Shown here one piece after another: positions 25,908-35,626 of a stretch of 64,000 nucleotides of DNA. Numbering within the stretch: the stretch's first letter is position 1; every line of letters begins with the position of its first letter. A model generated the notes under the pieces. The model was not told the DNA's origin. It was given only the letters and a program-made list of their open reading frames with translations, and did not search any database. This DNA comes from Sinisalibacter lacisalsi (GTDB lineage Bacteria > Pseudomonadota > Alphaproteobacteria > Rhodobacterales > Rhodobacteraceae): the NCBI RefSeq assembly GCF_014640115.1, contig NZ_BMGI01000001.1, positions 518,501 through 582,500 of the forward strand, read 5' to 3'. Made by a program: the position numbers and the translations under genes.

Positions 25908-28052
25908 TTGCCCGCAGAGGCCGCGACCACTTTCGCAGAACTCGATCCCGAGGAACTGGTCGCCCGGATCCGCGCCTATAACCCGAAGTCGAATTCCGAG
26001 AAGCTGCGCGAGGCGTTCTTCTACGGGATGAAAATGCACGATGGGCAGACGCGCCACTCGGGCGAGCCGTATTTCACCCATCCCGTGGCGGTTGCGCACA
26101 TTCTCGCCGAACAGCGGCTTGATGATTCGACCATCATCACCGCGCTTCTGCACGACACGATCGAAGACACGAAATCGACCTACCCCGAAATCGAAAAACG
26201 ATTCGGGCGCGATGTGGCCGAGCTTGTCGACGGCGTCACCAAGCTCACCAACCTGCAGCTCAATTCGTCCGAGACGAAGCAGGCGGAGAACTTCCGCAAG
26301 CTGTTCATGGCGATGTCGAAGGATCTGCGGGTGATCCTCGTCAAGCTCGCCGACCGCCTGCACAACATGCGCACGATCAAGCATATGCGCCCCGACAAGC
26401 AGGTGCAGAAAAGCCGCGAGACGATGGATATCTACGCGCCGCTCGCAGGCCGCATGGGCATGCAATGGATGCGCGAGGAACTCGAAGACCTCGCCTTTCA
26501 CGTGCTCAACCCCGAGGGGCGGGCGTCGATCATTCGCCGTTTCATCCGGCTTCAGAAGGAATCGGGCGACGTGATCAACAAGATCACCGCCGATATCCGG
26601 CTGGAACTCGATCGCGCCAGCATCGAGGCCGACGTATTCGGCCGCGCCAAGAAGCCCTATTCGATCTGGCGCAAGATGCAGCAGAAGGACCAGCCGTTTT
26701 CCCGGCTGTCCGACACCTACGGTTTTCGCGTCATCACCCATTCGGAGATGGATTGTTACCGTGTGCTCGGGGTGATCCACCAGCGTTGGCGCGCGGTGCC
26801 GGGGCGGTTCAAGGATTACATAAGCCAGCCCAAGTCGAACGGCTACCGCTCGATTCACACCACCGTTTCGGGGCGTGACGGCAAGCGGGTCGAGGTGCAG
26901 ATCCGCACCCGCGAGATGCACGAGGTCGCGGAGGCCGGCGTGGCGGCGCATTGGTCCTACCGCGACGGTGTGCGCGCCGAGAACCCCTTTGCCGTCGATC
27001 CGGCCAAGTGGCTCGCGGCGCTGACCGAGCGTTTCGAAAGCGCCGATGACTACGACGACTTCCTCGAGCACGTGAAGCTCGAGATGTATACCGACCAGGT
27101 TTTCTGCTTCACGCCGAAGGGCGAGGTGGTGAAACTGCCGCGCGGCGCCACGCCGCTCGATTTCGCCTATGCCATCCACACCCGGATCGGCGACAGCTGC
27201 GTCGGCGCCAAGGTCGACGGTATCCGCGTGCCGCTGTGGACCCGGATCAAGAACGGCCAGTCCGTCGAGATCATCACCGCCGAGGGCCAGAGCCCGCAGG
27301 CGACCTGGCTCGACATCGTGGTCACGGGCCGGGCCAAGAGTGCGATCAGGCGCCGGCTGCGCGAGGAGGATCGCGAGCGGTTCATCAAGCTCGGGCGCGA
27401 GCTTGCCCGCGTCGCCTTCGAACACGTGGGCCGTCGGGCCACCGACAAGGCGCTCGAAACCGCGGCCAAGCAGATCGGGCTCGGCTCGACCAGCGAGTTG
27501 CTCGCCCAGCTCGGCTCCGCCGAGCTTGCCGCGCGCGACGTGGTGGCGGTGCTCTACCCGGAGGCGAGGGAAGGCGGCGAGATTGACGGCAAGCGCGCCG
27601 TGGTCGGCCTTGATCCGGGCCAGAGCTTTCAGCTCGCGCAGTGCTGCCAGCCTGTGCCGGGCGAGCGCATCGTGGGCATTTCCTACCGCGGCCGCGGCGT
27701 GGTGGTGCACACGATCGACTGCGGCGCGCTGGAAGCGGTGGCGGAAGACTCGGATCGCTGGGTCGATGTGCAATGGCATTCGGGCAAGCACGCCGCCGTG
27801 CATACCGTGAGCCTCGAGGTGACGATCGCCAACGATGCCGGCGTGCTGGGGCGGATTTGCTCGTTGATCGGTGAGCAGAAGGCCAATATCTCGGATCTGA
27901 GGTTCGTGGACCGCAAGCCCGACTATTTCCGGCTCGTCATCGACGTGGATCTGCGCGATATCGAGCATCTGCATGCCGTCATGCTCGTGCTCGAAGCCGA
28001 CAGCGACGTTGCCGAGATCCGGCGCCACCGGGATCTGTCCCGCGCACCGTAA
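25908..28052 (+). CDS. rel: Bifunctional (p)ppGpp synthetase/hydrolase (Rel/SpoT)
   Basis: Makes and degrades the stringent alarmone (p)ppGpp. The 714-residue protein has all domains: HD hydrolase (about 40-200, HDTIED with His82/Asp83), synthetase (about 245-370, YGFRVIT and NGYRSIHTTV), TGS (about 395-460, FCFTPKGEVVKLP), helical/CC and C-terminal ACT (about 640-714). The start is TTG at 25908: no in-frame ATG or GTG occurs before the essential HD motif, and GGACGGAAG is a possible ribosome-binding site. The single Rel is typical of alphaproteobacteria. Confidence 0.96.
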   Translation: MPAEAATTFAELDPEELVARIRAYNPKSNSEKLREAFFYGMKMHDGQTRHSGEPYFTHPVAVAHILAEQRLDDSTIITALLHDTIEDTKSTYPEIEKRFGRDVAELVDGVTKLTNLQLNSSETKQAENFRKLFMAMSKDLRVILVKLADRLHNMRTIKHMRPDKQVQKSRETMDIYAPLAGRMGMQWMREELEDLAFHVLNPEGRASIIRRFIRLQKESGDVINKITADIRLELDRASIEADVFGRAKKPYSIWRKMQQKDQPFSRLSDTYGFRVITHSEMDCYRVLGVIHQRWRAVPGRFKDYISQPKSNGYRSIHTTVSGRDGKRVEVQIRTREMHEVAEAGVAAHWSYRDGVRAENPFAVDPAKWLAALTERFESADDYDDFLEHVKLEMYTDQVFCFTPKGEVVKLPRGATPLDFAYAIHTRIGDSCVGAKVDGIRVPLWTRIKNGQSVEIITAEGQSPQATWLDIVVTGRAKSAIRRRLREEDRERFIKLGRELARVAFEHVGRRATDKALETAAKQIGLGSTSELLAQLGSAELAARDVVAVLYPEAREGGEIDGKRAVVGLDPGQSFQLAQCCQPVPGERIVGISYRGRGVVVHTIDCGALEAVAEDSDRWVDVQWHSGKHAAVHTVSLEVTIANDAGVLGRICSLIGEQKANISDLRFVDRKPDYFRLVIDVDLRDIEHLHAVMLVLEADSDVAEIRRHRDLSRAP

Positions 28053-28075
28053 CCTAACCGCCCGGAGGAGGTCCG

Positions 28076-28723
28076 GTGTTCAAACGCAACCCGCGCTCCT
28101 ACGCCAGGTCTGTGCTGGAGTTCTTCTATCCGCGCGGCGGATGGTATCGCGCGGCGCGTTACGTGATTCACCGCATCCGGCGCCTGCCCGACCCCGCGCA
28201 CAGGATCGCACGGGGCGTGGCGGCCGGGGTGTTCGTGTGCTTCACACCCCTGTTCGGACTGCATTTTCTGACGGCAACACTGATCGCATGGGTGATCCGC
28301 GGCAACATTCTCGCCGCGCTCCTCGCCACCTTCGTGGGCAATCCGCTCACCTTCCCGCTGATCGCCGAACTGTCGCTCCGCCTCGGGTCGCGGATCCTGG
28401 GCTATCCCGTGCCGATTCACCTGCCGCGGGTGGTCGAGGCCTTCGGGCACGCCACCGGAGATCTCTGGCGGAACCTGCTCGCGGTTTTCACCCCGGCCGA
28501 GGCCGACTGGACGCGGATCGCCGGGTTCTGGGACGCGGTGATGCTGCCCTACCTTGTCGGCGGCCTCCTGCCCGGGCTGGCGGCGGCGCTGGTGGCCTAC
28601 TTCCTGACCACGCCGCTGATCACCGCCTACCAGAAGGCCCGCATCAAGCGGCTGCGCAAACGCTACGACAAACGCCTCGCCGAAAGCGTGGCAAGGGCTG
28701 ACGCCGACGACGAGCCGCGATAG
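28076..28723 (+). CDS. DUF2062 domain membrane protein
   Basis: The 215-residue protein has an amphipathic N-terminus followed by the DUF2062 core: ARGVAAGVFVCFTPLFGLHF and GNPLTFPLIAEL, with two to three membrane helices. The C-terminal tail is strongly basic, then acidic. The function is unknown. Starts with GTG at 28076, directly after CGGAGGAGG. It sits between rel and pdxJ in the housekeeping run. Confidence 0.85.
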   Translation: MFKRNPRSYARSVLEFFYPRGGWYRAARYVIHRIRRLPDPAHRIARGVAAGVFVCFTPLFGLHFLTATLIAWVIRGNILAALLATFVGNPLTFPLIAELSLRLGSRILGYPVPIHLPRVVEAFGHATGDLWRNLLAVFTPAEADWTRIAGFWDAVMLPYLVGGLLPGLAAALVAYFLTTPLITAYQKARIKRLRKRYDKRLAESVARADADDEPR

Positions 28724-28755
28724 GCTCGCGCGGAATTCACGAAGGAATCGCCATC

Positions 28756-29505
28756 ATGCAACCGCTTGGCAAACTCAGACTCGGCGTCAACATCGATCAC
28801 GTGGCCACGGTGCGCAACGCCCGCGGCTCGGCCTATCCCGACCCGGTGCGCGCCGCGAAACTGGCTGAGGACGCCGGCGCCGACGGCATCACCGCGCACC
28901 TGCGCGAAGACCGCCGGCATATTTCCGATCGCGATATCGAGGCGCTGATGGCGGCGCTCACGCTGCCGCTCAACCTCGAGATCGCCGCGACCGCCGAGAT
29001 GCAGGCGATCGCCCTGCGCCACCTGCCGCATGCCGTCTGCATCGTGCCCGAGAACCGTCAGGAGGTGACCACCGAAGGCGGTCTCGACGTGGCGGGGCAG
29101 GAAGCCCGCCTTGCCGATTTCATCGGGCCGCTCGCCGAGGCGGGAATCCGGGTTTCGTTGTTCATCGGCCACGAGGCCGAGCAGATCGAGGCCGCGGCGC
29201 GGGTTGGTGCGGCTGTGGTGGAACTGCACACCGGCGCCTATTGCGATTTCCATTACGCCGGCGAGGCCGAGCGGCGGGACGCCGAGCTTGCGCAACTCGC
29301 CGAGGGTGTGCGCCGGGCCCATGCGCTCGGGCTCGAGGTTCATGCCGGCCACGGGTTGACCTACGACACGGTCAAACCCGTCGCCGCGTTCCCCGATGTG
29401 ATGGAGCTCAATATCGGGCATTTCCTGATCGGCGAGGCGATCTTCACGGGGCTTGCAGCTTCGATCGCCGAGATGCGCCGGCTGATGGACGAGGCGCGCG
29501 CGTGA
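28756..29505 (+). CDS. pdxJ: Pyridoxine 5'-phosphate synthase
   Basis: Condenses 3-amino-2-oxopropyl phosphate with deoxyxylulose 5-phosphate to form pyridoxine 5'-phosphate. The 249-residue TIM barrel shows [16 protein letters not shown] at the start, [10 protein letters not shown], the [12 protein letters not shown] loop, ELHTGAYC and the phosphate-binding [11 protein letters not shown] and [10 protein letters not shown]. Its stop overlaps the GTG of the next gene by 4 bases. Confidence 0.97.
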   Translation: MQPLGKLRLGVNIDHVATVRNARGSAYPDPVRAAKLAEDAGADGITAHLREDRRHISDRDIEALMAALTLPLNLEIAATAEMQAIALRHLPHAVCIVPENRQEVTTEGGLDVAGQEARLADFIGPLAEAGIRVSLFIGHEAEQIEAAARVGAAVVELHTGAYCDFHYAGEAERRDAELAQLAEGVRRAHALGLEVHAGHGLTYDTVKPVAAFPDVMELNIGHFLIGEAIFTGLAASIAEMRRLMDEARA

Positions 29506-29927
29506 TCGTTCGTCTTGGCAGATATACGGTGATCTATCTTGCGACCCTCGCGGCGCTGCTGGTGATCGGGCTGGTCATGACGATGCGACTGGAGATGGCG
29601 CCACCGAGCGGTCTGAGCGTGTTGTTGCCGCCGCTGGTCGGCGCGATCATCGAGGGCCAGCGGCTCGCCCGCAGCGAGATCGAGAAGATCGTTGTTGCCG
29701 ACGCCTGGCGCGCCGCCGCGGCGATGACCGTGATCGCCCTGGTGGTCGACGCGGCGGTGCTCGTCGTGGCCCAATTCCTCCCCGGGCCGCGCGAGATCCT
29801 CATTGCCCTTTCCCCCGCGTTCTTCGTGTTCTCGGGCATAACGCTCGCCCTCCTTGTCTTGCTCGCGAACCGCTACGGCCTGACGTTCGCGTTCAACAAC
29901 GAGCGCAAGCGGAAGACGGGCCGATGA
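29502..29927 (+). CDS. ABZJ_00895-like membrane protein
   Basis: The 141-residue protein has four predicted membrane helices (about residues 8-28, 35-50, 68-88 and 98-122) and a basic C-terminus ending RKRKTGR. Size, helix pattern and its place in the pdxJ-acpS interval fit the ABZJ_00895 family of unknown function. The start is the GTG at 29502 that overlaps the pdxJ stop (GTGA); its own stop overlaps the acpS start. Tight coupling on both sides is clear; the family call is tentative. Confidence 0.65.
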   Translation: MIVRLGRYTVIYLATLAALLVIGLVMTMRLEMAPPSGLSVLLPPLVGAIIEGQRLARSEIEKIVVADAWRAAAAMTVIALVVDAAVLVVAQFLPGPREILIALSPAFFVFSGITLALLVLLANRYGLTFAFNNERKRKTGR

Positions 29928-30325
29928 TTCTCGGCATCGGCACCGATCTCGCCAATATCGAGCGCATCGCCGGGGTGCTGGAGCGCCATGGCGACCGCTT
30001 CCGCAAACGGGTGTTCACCGAGATCGAGCAAAGCAAAGCCGAGCGCCGGGCCGATGTGGCCGGCACCTACGCCAAGCGATGGGCCGCCAAGGAGGCCTGC
30101 TCCAAGGCGCTGGGCACCGGCTTGCGGATGGGGATTGCCTGGAAAGACATGGCGGTCACCAACCTGGGCAGCGGCCAGCCCGAGATGCACCTCACCGGCT
30201 GGGCCGCCGAGCGCCTCGCCGAGATGACGCCGCCCGGCCACGCGGCCACCGTTCATGTCAGCCTCACCGACGATCACCCCTGGGCGCAGGCCTTCGTGCT
30301 GATCGAAGCCCGCCCGATTGCTTGA
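29924..30325 (+). CDS. acpS: Holo-[acyl-carrier-protein] synthase
   Basis: Attaches 4'-phosphopantetheine to acyl carrier protein. The 133-residue enzyme has the magnesium-binding [12 protein letters not shown] (Asp at residue 7-8), [10 protein letters not shown], the second motif [18 protein letters not shown] with the conserved Glu and Lys, and [11 protein letters not shown]. Overlaps the preceding gene by 4 bases. The pdxJ-acpS-lepB-rnc order is conserved in alphaproteobacteria. Confidence 0.96.
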   Translation: MILGIGTDLANIERIAGVLERHGDRFRKRVFTEIEQSKAERRADVAGTYAKRWAAKEACSKALGTGLRMGIAWKDMAVTNLGSGQPEMHLTGWAAERLAEMTPPGHAATVHVSLTDDHPWAQAFVLIEARPIA

Positions 30326-30381
30326 CACGCGCCGGGCAGCCCCTCATATCGCCTCAAACCCAGCAAAAAAGGCAGCGCATC

Positions 30382-31164
30382 ATGGCCGAGAAGAAAGACG
30401 GCATCCTGGAGACGGTCAAAACGATCTTCTGGGCCCTCCTGATCGCGGGTGTGTTCCGCACCCTGTTCTTCCAGCCCTTCTTCATCCCCACCGGCTCGAT
30501 GAAAGATACGCTGCTGATCGGCGATTTCGTCTTCGTCAACAAGATGGCCTATGGCTATTCGCGCTATTCCTGCCCCTTCGCCATGTGCCCGGTGCCCGGC
30601 CGGGTCATGGGCTCGGAGCCCGAGCGCGGCGATATCGTGGTGTTCCGCCACCCCACGCTCAACACCGACTACGTCAAGCGCGTGATCGGCCTGCCGGGCG
30701 ACCGCATCCAGATGCAGGAGGGGCTGCTCTACATCAACGGCGAGGTTGCGCCGCAGGAGCCTGACGGCACCTTCGAAGAGGTCTTCGAACGCCAGGGCAG
30801 CTTTGGCACCGCACCCAAGTGCTCCAACGGTTCGGTCGGCGAAGGCGCGATCTGCAGCAAGGAAAAGGCGGTTGAAACCCTGCCGAACGGGCACACCCAC
30901 TCGGTGCTCAACGTGCGGGATTACCCGGGCTTCCCCGACAACACCGATGTCTACACCGTGCCCGAAGAGCATTTCTTCTTCATGGGAGACAACCGCGACA
31001 ACTCGACCGACAGCCGCGTCGACCAGCGCGCGGGCGGGGTTGGAATGGTGCCCTACGAATACTTGCTCGGCCGGGTCGATCGGGTGATGTTCTCCTCCGC
31101 CGGCAAGCGCCTGGTTTATTTCTGGACGTGGCGGAGCGACCGTTTCTTCAAGAAGGTGGAATGA
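30382..31164 (+). CDS. lepB: Signal peptidase I
   Basis: Inner-membrane Ser/Lys protease that removes signal peptides. The 260-residue protein has one N-terminal membrane helix (about 13-31), the catalytic Ser39 in [10 protein letters not shown] and Lys99 in [12 protein letters not shown], and box [13 protein letters not shown] loop after the serine holds paired cysteines ([13 protein letters not shown]) and a second Cys pair lies in the domain II insertion; such loops are usual in this order. The stop overlaps the rnc start by 4 bases. Confidence 0.96.
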   Translation: MAEKKDGILETVKTIFWALLIAGVFRTLFFQPFFIPTGSMKDTLLIGDFVFVNKMAYGYSRYSCPFAMCPVPGRVMGSEPERGDIVVFRHPTLNTDYVKRVIGLPGDRIQMQEGLLYINGEVAPQEPDGTFEEVFERQGSFGTAPKCSNGSVGEGAICSKEKAVETLPNGHTHSVLNVRDYPGFPDNTDVYTVPEEHFFFMGDNRDNSTDSRVDQRAGGVGMVPYEYLLGRVDRVMFSSAGKRLVYFWTWRSDRFFKKVE

Positions 31165-31847
31165 AGCTCTCCGCTGAACTGAGGGCCTTCGCGGGCCGGA
31201 TCGGGCACGAGTTCAACCGGCCCGAGCTTCTGGTTCGCGCGCTCACCCATGGCTCGTTTTCTTCCGAGACGCGGCCCGACAACCAGCGGCTCGAGTTCCT
31301 CGGCGATCGCGTGCTCGGCCTGGTGATGGCCGAGGCGATGCTGGCCGCCGACCGCGCTGCGACGGAGGGCCAGCTTGCCCCCCGCTTCAACGCGCTGGTG
31401 CGCAAGGAAACCTGCGCCGACGTGGCCCGCGAGGCCGATCTTGGCGCGGTGCTGAAGCTGGGGCGGTCCGAGATGATGTCGGGCGGGCGCCGCAAGCAGG
31501 CGCTTCTGGGCGACGCGATGGAAGCGGTGATCGCGGCGGTCTATCTCGATGGCGGCTTCGAGGCGGCGCGCGAGGTGATCCTGCGGCTCTGGGGCAAGCG
31601 GATCGAGACAGTTGAGGCCGATGCGCGCGACGCCAAGACCAGCCTGCAGGAATGGGCGCAGGCGCGCGGGCTGCAACCGCCGCGCTACGCCGAGATCGCC
31701 CGCGAAGGGCCGGATCACGCGCCCGAGTTCACCATCGAGGCGCGGCTCGACAGCGGCGAGGCCGCCAGCGCGCGCGCCACCTCGAAACGGGCGGCGGAGC
31801 AGGCGGCGGCCAAGGCGCTGCTTGACCGGCTGGAGGGCCGCAAATGA
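31161..31847 (+). CDS. rnc: Ribonuclease III
   Basis: Double-strand RNA endonuclease for rRNA and mRNA processing. The 228-residue protein has the signature [13 protein letters not shown] (Glu45, Asp49), the second acidic site [16 protein letters not shown] and a C-terminal dsRNA-binding domain (about 155-225) ending [19 protein letters not shown] 31161 overlaps the lepB stop by 4 bases; a start 33 bases upstream inside lepB is unlikely. Coupled to the next gene by ATGA. Confidence 0.97.
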   Translation: MKLSAELRAFAGRIGHEFNRPELLVRALTHGSFSSETRPDNQRLEFLGDRVLGLVMAEAMLAADRAATEGQLAPRFNALVRKETCADVAREADLGAVLKLGRSEMMSGGRRKQALLGDAMEAVIAAVYLDGGFEAAREVILRLWGKRIETVEADARDAKTSLQEWAQARGLQPPRYAEIAREGPDHAPEFTIEARLDSGEAASARATSKRAAEQAAAKALLDRLEGRK

Positions 31848-32293
31848 TCGGCGAACGCGAGATCAGCTCTTTCGAGGCCCTGTTCGAGACGATGCGCCCC
31901 TGTCGCAGCCCGTGGTGGGTGATCGGGCCCGCGGCCGCGGCCCTCTACGGAATCGACGTCGGCGAGCTCGAACGGATCGACGTTGTGGTCGCCCCCGGTG
32001 ATGCGCGCGCGCTCGAGGCCCGCATCGACTGCCACAAGGAACGCCGCCACGGCACCGCGCTCTTGCGCGCCCGCACAACGCTGGCGACTCAGCTCGGCGC
32101 AATGCCCGTGATCTTTCATTCCTGGATCGAAGCGCGGTTCGGCGGCGAGTGGCGTCCGCTCAAGATCGAAAGCCGCAAACCGATCGAGGTGGGTGAGGCG
32201 CTGATACCGGTGCCGGCCCGTGACGAGCTGGCCGCGATGCTCGCGGCCTATGGGACCGGCCACGAGCGGGCGATGGCCAGGGCGCTGAGTTGA
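31844..32293 (+). CDS. Uncharacterised protein between rnc and era
   Basis: The 149-residue soluble protein is not recognised with certainty. [26 protein letters not shown] is reminiscent of the GxAA...DID start of nucleotidyltransferase-like folds, but the catalytic GS and carboxylate pair are not clear. The C-terminus ([24 protein letters not shown]) is helical. Its ATG overlaps the rnc stop by 4 bases, so it is certainly expressed with rnc. Possibly a degenerate nucleotidyltransferase; no function is assigned. Confidence 0.7.
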   Translation: MIGEREISSFEALFETMRPCRSPWWVIGPAAAALYGIDVGELERIDVVVAPGDARALEARIDCHKERRHGTALLRARTTLATQLGAMPVIFHSWIEARFGGEWRPLKIESRKPIEVGEALIPVPARDELAAMLAAYGTGHERAMARALS

Positions 32294-32363
32294 GGCGGGC
32301 CTTGCGTCAGCCTGTGCGTAAGCGGCCCGGCGCCTTGGCTATTTCGAAGCACCGGAGGTAGAC

Positions 32364-32792
32364 ATGTCGACCGCGACACCGATCCAGAAATTCGACATCA
32401 CCGCCGAGGAGATCGACGCGCTGGTGGGGTTGTTCTACCAGCGCATCCGCGCCCACCCGATGCTCGGACCGATCTTCGCCCGCGCCATCGCCTCGCAAGA
32501 CGGGCCGGAATGGCGCGCGCACGAAGCGCGGATCGCCGCGTTCTGGCGCAACGCGATCGGGATCGACCGCAGTTATGACGGCAACCCGATGCAGGTGCAC
32601 CGCGCCAACCGCGACATTCATCCGGGCATGTTCTCGACGTGGCTCGACCTCTTTCACATGACCGCCGCCGAGGTTCTGAGCCCCGAGAAGGCCGCCAATA
32701 TGTCGGCTCTTGCAGAACGCATCGGGCAGAGCCTGCGCTACGGCGTGACCACGCGCGACGAGCAGCGCGGCGCGCCGCCGATCCTGCGCTGA
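32364..32792 (+). CDS. Group III truncated hemoglobin
   Basis: The 142-residue globin of the trHbP (group III) class is probably a heme protein reacting with O2, NO or peroxide. Diagnostic parts are IDALVGLFYQRIRAHPMLGP, FARAI, EWRAHEARIAAFWRNAIG and the proximal-histidine region AVLSPEK-adjacent WLDLFHMTAAE. Good ribosome-binding site CCGGAGG. It lies between rnc and era, which are usually adjacent or nearly so, and has its own 70-base upstream gap. Confidence 0.85.
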   Translation: MSTATPIQKFDITAEEIDALVGLFYQRIRAHPMLGPIFARAIASQDGPEWRAHEARIAAFWRNAIGIDRSYDGNPMQVHRANRDIHPGMFSTWLDLFHMTAAEVLSPEKAANMSALAERIGQSLRYGVTTRDEQRGAPPILR

Positions 32793-32839
32793 CACGAGGC
32801 CACTGGCGCGATCCTCCGATTTGGTCTAAGCCCGCCGGC

Positions 32840-33748
32840 ATGAGCACAAGAGCCGGATTTGTCGCCCTCATCGGCGAACCCAACGCGGGCAAATCGACGC
32901 TGACGAATTATCTCGTCGGCGCGAAGGTCTCGATCGTGACCCACAAGGTCCAAACCACCCGGGCGCGCATTCGCGGCGTGGCGCTGGAGGGCGACGCGCA
33001 GCTCGTGCTCGTCGACACCCCCGGGCTGTTCCGCCCGCGCCGCCGGCTCGACCGCGCCATGGTCGCCGCCGCCTGGGCAGGTGTGGCGGACGCGGACGTG
33101 GTGGTGCTGCTGATCGAGGCGCACCGGGGGATCACCGCAGGCGTCGAGAGCATTCTCGAAGGCCTTGCCAACATGCCCAAGGGCCGCACCGTGGCACTTG
33201 CGATCAACAAGATCGACAGGGTGAAATCCGAGGTTCTGCTTGGCCTCGCGAAAGAGATGAACGAACGGTTCGCCTTCGCGAAAACCGTCATGATCTCCGC
33301 CGAGAAGGGCTACGGCGTGGCGGAGCTGAAAAGCTGGCTGGCGGAGCAGATGCCCGAAGGCCACTGGCTCTACCCCGAGGATCAGATCGCCGATCTGCCG
33401 CTGCGCATGATCGCCGCCGAGATGACGCGCGAGAAGCTCACGCTCAGGCTGCACCAGGAACTGCCCTACCAGCTCACCGTCGAAACCGAAAACTGGGAAG
33501 AACGCCCGGATGGTTCCGCCCGGATCGACCAGATCGTCTACGTTGCCCGCGATGGCCACAAGGGAATCGTGCTGGGCAAGAAGGGCGAGACGATCAAGGC
33601 GGTGAGCCAGGCGTCGCGGGCCGAGCTTGAAGAGTTTCTTGGCCGCAAGGTTCACCTGTTCCTGCAGGTCAAGGTGCGGCCGAACTGGCTGGAAGAGGCT
33701 GAACGTTACTCCGAGATGGGCCTCAATTTCAGAGACGGCAATTCGTGA
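32840..33748 (+). CDS. era: GTPase Era
   Basis: Ribosome-assembly GTPase that binds the 3' end of 16S rRNA. The 302-residue protein has G1 GEPNAGKST (12-20), G2 region with QTTRARIRG, G3 DTPGLF, G4 NKID, and a C-terminal KH domain with GHKGIVLGKKGETIK. ATG 32840 gives the standard start; a longer in-frame frame upstream lies in the hemoglobin gene. Its stop overlaps the DUF1491 start by 4 bases. Confidence 0.97.
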   Translation: MSTRAGFVALIGEPNAGKSTLTNYLVGAKVSIVTHKVQTTRARIRGVALEGDAQLVLVDTPGLFRPRRRLDRAMVAAAWAGVADADVVVLLIEAHRGITAGVESILEGLANMPKGRTVALAINKIDRVKSEVLLGLAKEMNERFAFAKTVMISAEKGYGVAELKSWLAEQMPEGHWLYPEDQIADLPLRMIAAEMTREKLTLRLHQELPYQLTVETENWEERPDGSARIDQIVYVARDGHKGIVLGKKGETIKAVSQASRAELEEFLGRKVHLFLQVKVRPNWLEEAERYSEMGLNFRDGNS

Positions 33749-34077
33749 GCCGACTGGCCGCGGGCCTCTGGGTTTCGGCCTACATCACCCGACTACAGGC
33801 CGAAGGCATCCCGGTTTACGTCGTGGCGCGGGGCGACGACACCGCCGGCGCGGTGCTGGTCAAGCTCGCCACCATGGATGGCGCGGCAGTCGCGTTTCAG
33901 CGGGTGGCCGACCTGATGTCGGGCACCCGGAAATGGGACGTGCTGGCCGAGGGCCCGGAATCGGAGGTGGATGCCGCCATTGCCCGCCAGCGACGGTTCG
34001 ACCCTGATCTCTGGGTGATCGAAGTGGAAGACGCCCGCGGGCGGCATTTGCTCGACGAGCCCGGACTGGCGGAATAG
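33745..34077 (+). CDS. DUF1491 family protein
   Basis: The 110-residue protein of the alphaproteobacterial DUF1491 family contains LAAGLWVSAYITRLQAEGIP, the GDDTAGAVLVKLA segment and RRFDPDLWVIEVEDARGRHLL. It starts with GTG overlapping the era stop (GTGA), so it is translated with era. The function is unknown; the constant place between era and recO is a family trait. Confidence 0.9.
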   Translation: MSRLAAGLWVSAYITRLQAEGIPVYVVARGDDTAGAVLVKLATMDGAAVAFQRVADLMSGTRKWDVLAEGPESEVDAAIARQRRFDPDLWVIEVEDARGRHLLDEPGLAE

Positions 34078-34143
34078 AGCCACGCGCGCCGCTTGCGCCT
34101 TCGTGCCGCCGCATGGATACTCGCGGCAAGGGGGCGAGCGCAG

Positions 34144-34905
34144 ATGGACTGGCGTGACCAAGGCACACTTCTCAGCGTCCGCAAGCATGGCGAGACCTCG
34201 GCGATCATCGAGGTGTTCACCGCCGAGCACGGCCGGCACGCGGGCGTGGTGCGCGGCGGCACCTCGCGCAAGATCGCCCCGATCCTGCAGCCCGGCGCGC
34301 AGCTCGATCTCGCCTGGCGGGCGCGGCTTGAAGACCATATCGGCAGCTTCACCGTCGAGCCGGTAAAAAGCCGGGCGGCGGCGGTGATGGACGATCGCGC
34401 GGCGCTCGCGGCGCTCAACGCGATGACCGCGCTCCTCGCCTTCGCGCTGCCCGAGCGCGAGGCGCACCCGAGGCTCTATGCCCGCAGCATCGCGATGTTC
34501 GATCTCCTCGGGCAAACCCCGGCCTGGCCCGTCGCCTACCTGCGATGGGAACTGGCGTTGCTCGAGGAACTCGGGTTCGGACTCGATCTGTCCGGTTGCG
34601 CGGTTACCGGCGGGCGGGAAGATCTCGTCTTCGTGTCGCCGAAGTCGGGGCGCGCGGTCAGCGCCGAGGGGGCAGGGGAATGGGCCTCCCGGCTCCTGCC
34701 CTTGCCGCCGGAACTGCTCGGGGTGGTGACGTGCGATCTCGCCGGGCTTGTCGACGGGCTGCGCACGACAGGGCATTTCCTGCGCCACGGGCTCGCCCAT
34801 TCGCTCGGCGACAAGCCGTTGCCGGAGGCCCGGGCTCGGCTGGTCGACCGATTGGCGCGGGGCTCAGGCGTCCTGCAGGGCGAGCAGCGCGGCGGTGAGG
34901 GTTGA
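34144..34905 (+). CDS. recO: DNA repair protein RecO
   Basis: Mediator of the RecFOR recombination pathway that loads RecA and anneals strands. The 253-residue protein starts [18 protein letters not shown], an N-terminal OB fold (about 1-78), followed by the helical domain with [23 protein letters not shown]. The zinc-finger cysteines of other RecO proteins are only partly present, as is usual here. The last 42 bases overlap the convergent TetR gene. Confidence 0.93.
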   Translation: MDWRDQGTLLSVRKHGETSAIIEVFTAEHGRHAGVVRGGTSRKIAPILQPGAQLDLAWRARLEDHIGSFTVEPVKSRAAAVMDDRAALAALNAMTALLAFALPEREAHPRLYARSIAMFDLLGQTPAWPVAYLRWELALLEELGFGLDLSGCAVTGGREDLVFVSPKSGRAVSAEGAGEWASRLLPLPPELLGVVTCDLAGLVDGLRTTGHFLRHGLAHSLGDKPLPEARARLVDRLARGSGVLQGEQRGGEG

Positions 34906-35406
34906 GCGCGCGCTGTCGTTCATGGCGTCGGAGTCTGCACCGGGCAGGGTGAGCATGCCGATATGCGCGGCGTAGACGATGCGGGCGAACTCCGGGTTGG
35001 TCAGGCCGAGCGCGTCGAGCACCGCAACGATATGGGCTAGGCGGGCCTCGTCGACCTGTTCCACGGCCGCCGCGGCGTCGTCATCGAAGCGTGCCCAGGC
35101 CCGAACGGAGGCTTCCGAGGCCCCATCGCCGATGATCGCGGCGAGGTTGCGCAGCCGTTCGGCGGCGGGAGCGGCGAGGTTGGCCGATTGCCGCAGCATC
35201 GTTTCGGCGCCGGCCTGCCAATGCCTGGCAAGCTGTGTTCGGAAGGCGTCGATATCCTTGAAATGCCAGTAGAAGCTCCCCTTCGTGGTGCCCAACGCGC
35301 GCGCGAGCCGCTCCGCTTTCAGCGCGTCCGGTCCGGACTCCGTGAGCGCGGCGAGGCCGGCTGTGAGCCAGTCTTCGGGGCCGAGGCGCGAACGATGGGC
35401 TGACAT
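34864..35406 (-). CDS. TetR-family transcriptional regulator
   Basis: The 180-residue repressor has an N-terminal helix-turn-helix (about 27-46, [19 protein letters not shown]). This subgroup has a helical ligand-binding C-terminal domain of the TetR_C type. The regulated genes are unknown; no typical divergent target is adjacent, the next gene upstream being the SRP RNA. The end overlaps recO by 42 bases, which is unusual for two unrelated convergent genes. Confidence 0.9.
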   Translation of the reverse strand: MSAHRSRLGPEDWLTAGLAALTESGPDALKAERLARALGTTKGSFYWHFKDIDAFRTQLARHWQAGAETMLRQSANLAAPAAERLRNLAAIIGDGASEASVRAWARFDDDAAAAVEQVDEARLAHIVAVLDALGLTNPEFARIVYAAHIGMLTLPGADSDAMNDSARSTLTAALLALQDA

Positions 35407-35493
35407 GGCGCCTTTCCACAGGATGAGGGCTGCCGAAGCTTACGCAGCGCGGCCGCAAGGTGCAATATGCGGGCATCCGATCAATCGGGGGAG

Positions 35494-35592
35494 GTGAGAG
35501 GCTGGACATCGACCCAAGCGGGGCTCGTTACGGCTGCTTCCTTCCGGACCTGACCGGGTTGGCGAGGCGCTTGCCCGCGCCAACCTCTCGAG
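35494..35592 (-). ncRNA. ffs: Signal recognition particle RNA (4.5S, small bacterial type)
   Basis: On the minus strand the universally conserved SRP helix-8 core is present: GGTCAGGTCCGG, then AAGGAAGCAGCC (35532-35555). The distal stem GCGGGCAAGCGC follows the usual hairpin pattern and the terminal arms GAGAGGTTGG and CCAGCCTCTC (35580-35589 with 35496-35505) pair over ten bases, closing a rod of about 95-100 nucleotides. The ends are approximate to a few bases. It forms the ribonucleoprotein with Ffh for co-translational targeting. It lies between the TetR gene and the nucleotidase gene. Confidence 0.93.
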
Positions 35593-35626
35593 GCCGCATA
35601 TAGGCAAGTGGGCCCGGCGATGCAAG

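Noticed and set aside
25419-28028. Very long open frame (869 codons) on the minus strand opposite rel
   Set aside because: It is the mirror image of a real conserved gene in high-GC DNA; its composition (Asp/His/Arg-rich) is typical of antisense shadows and it has no recognisable domain.
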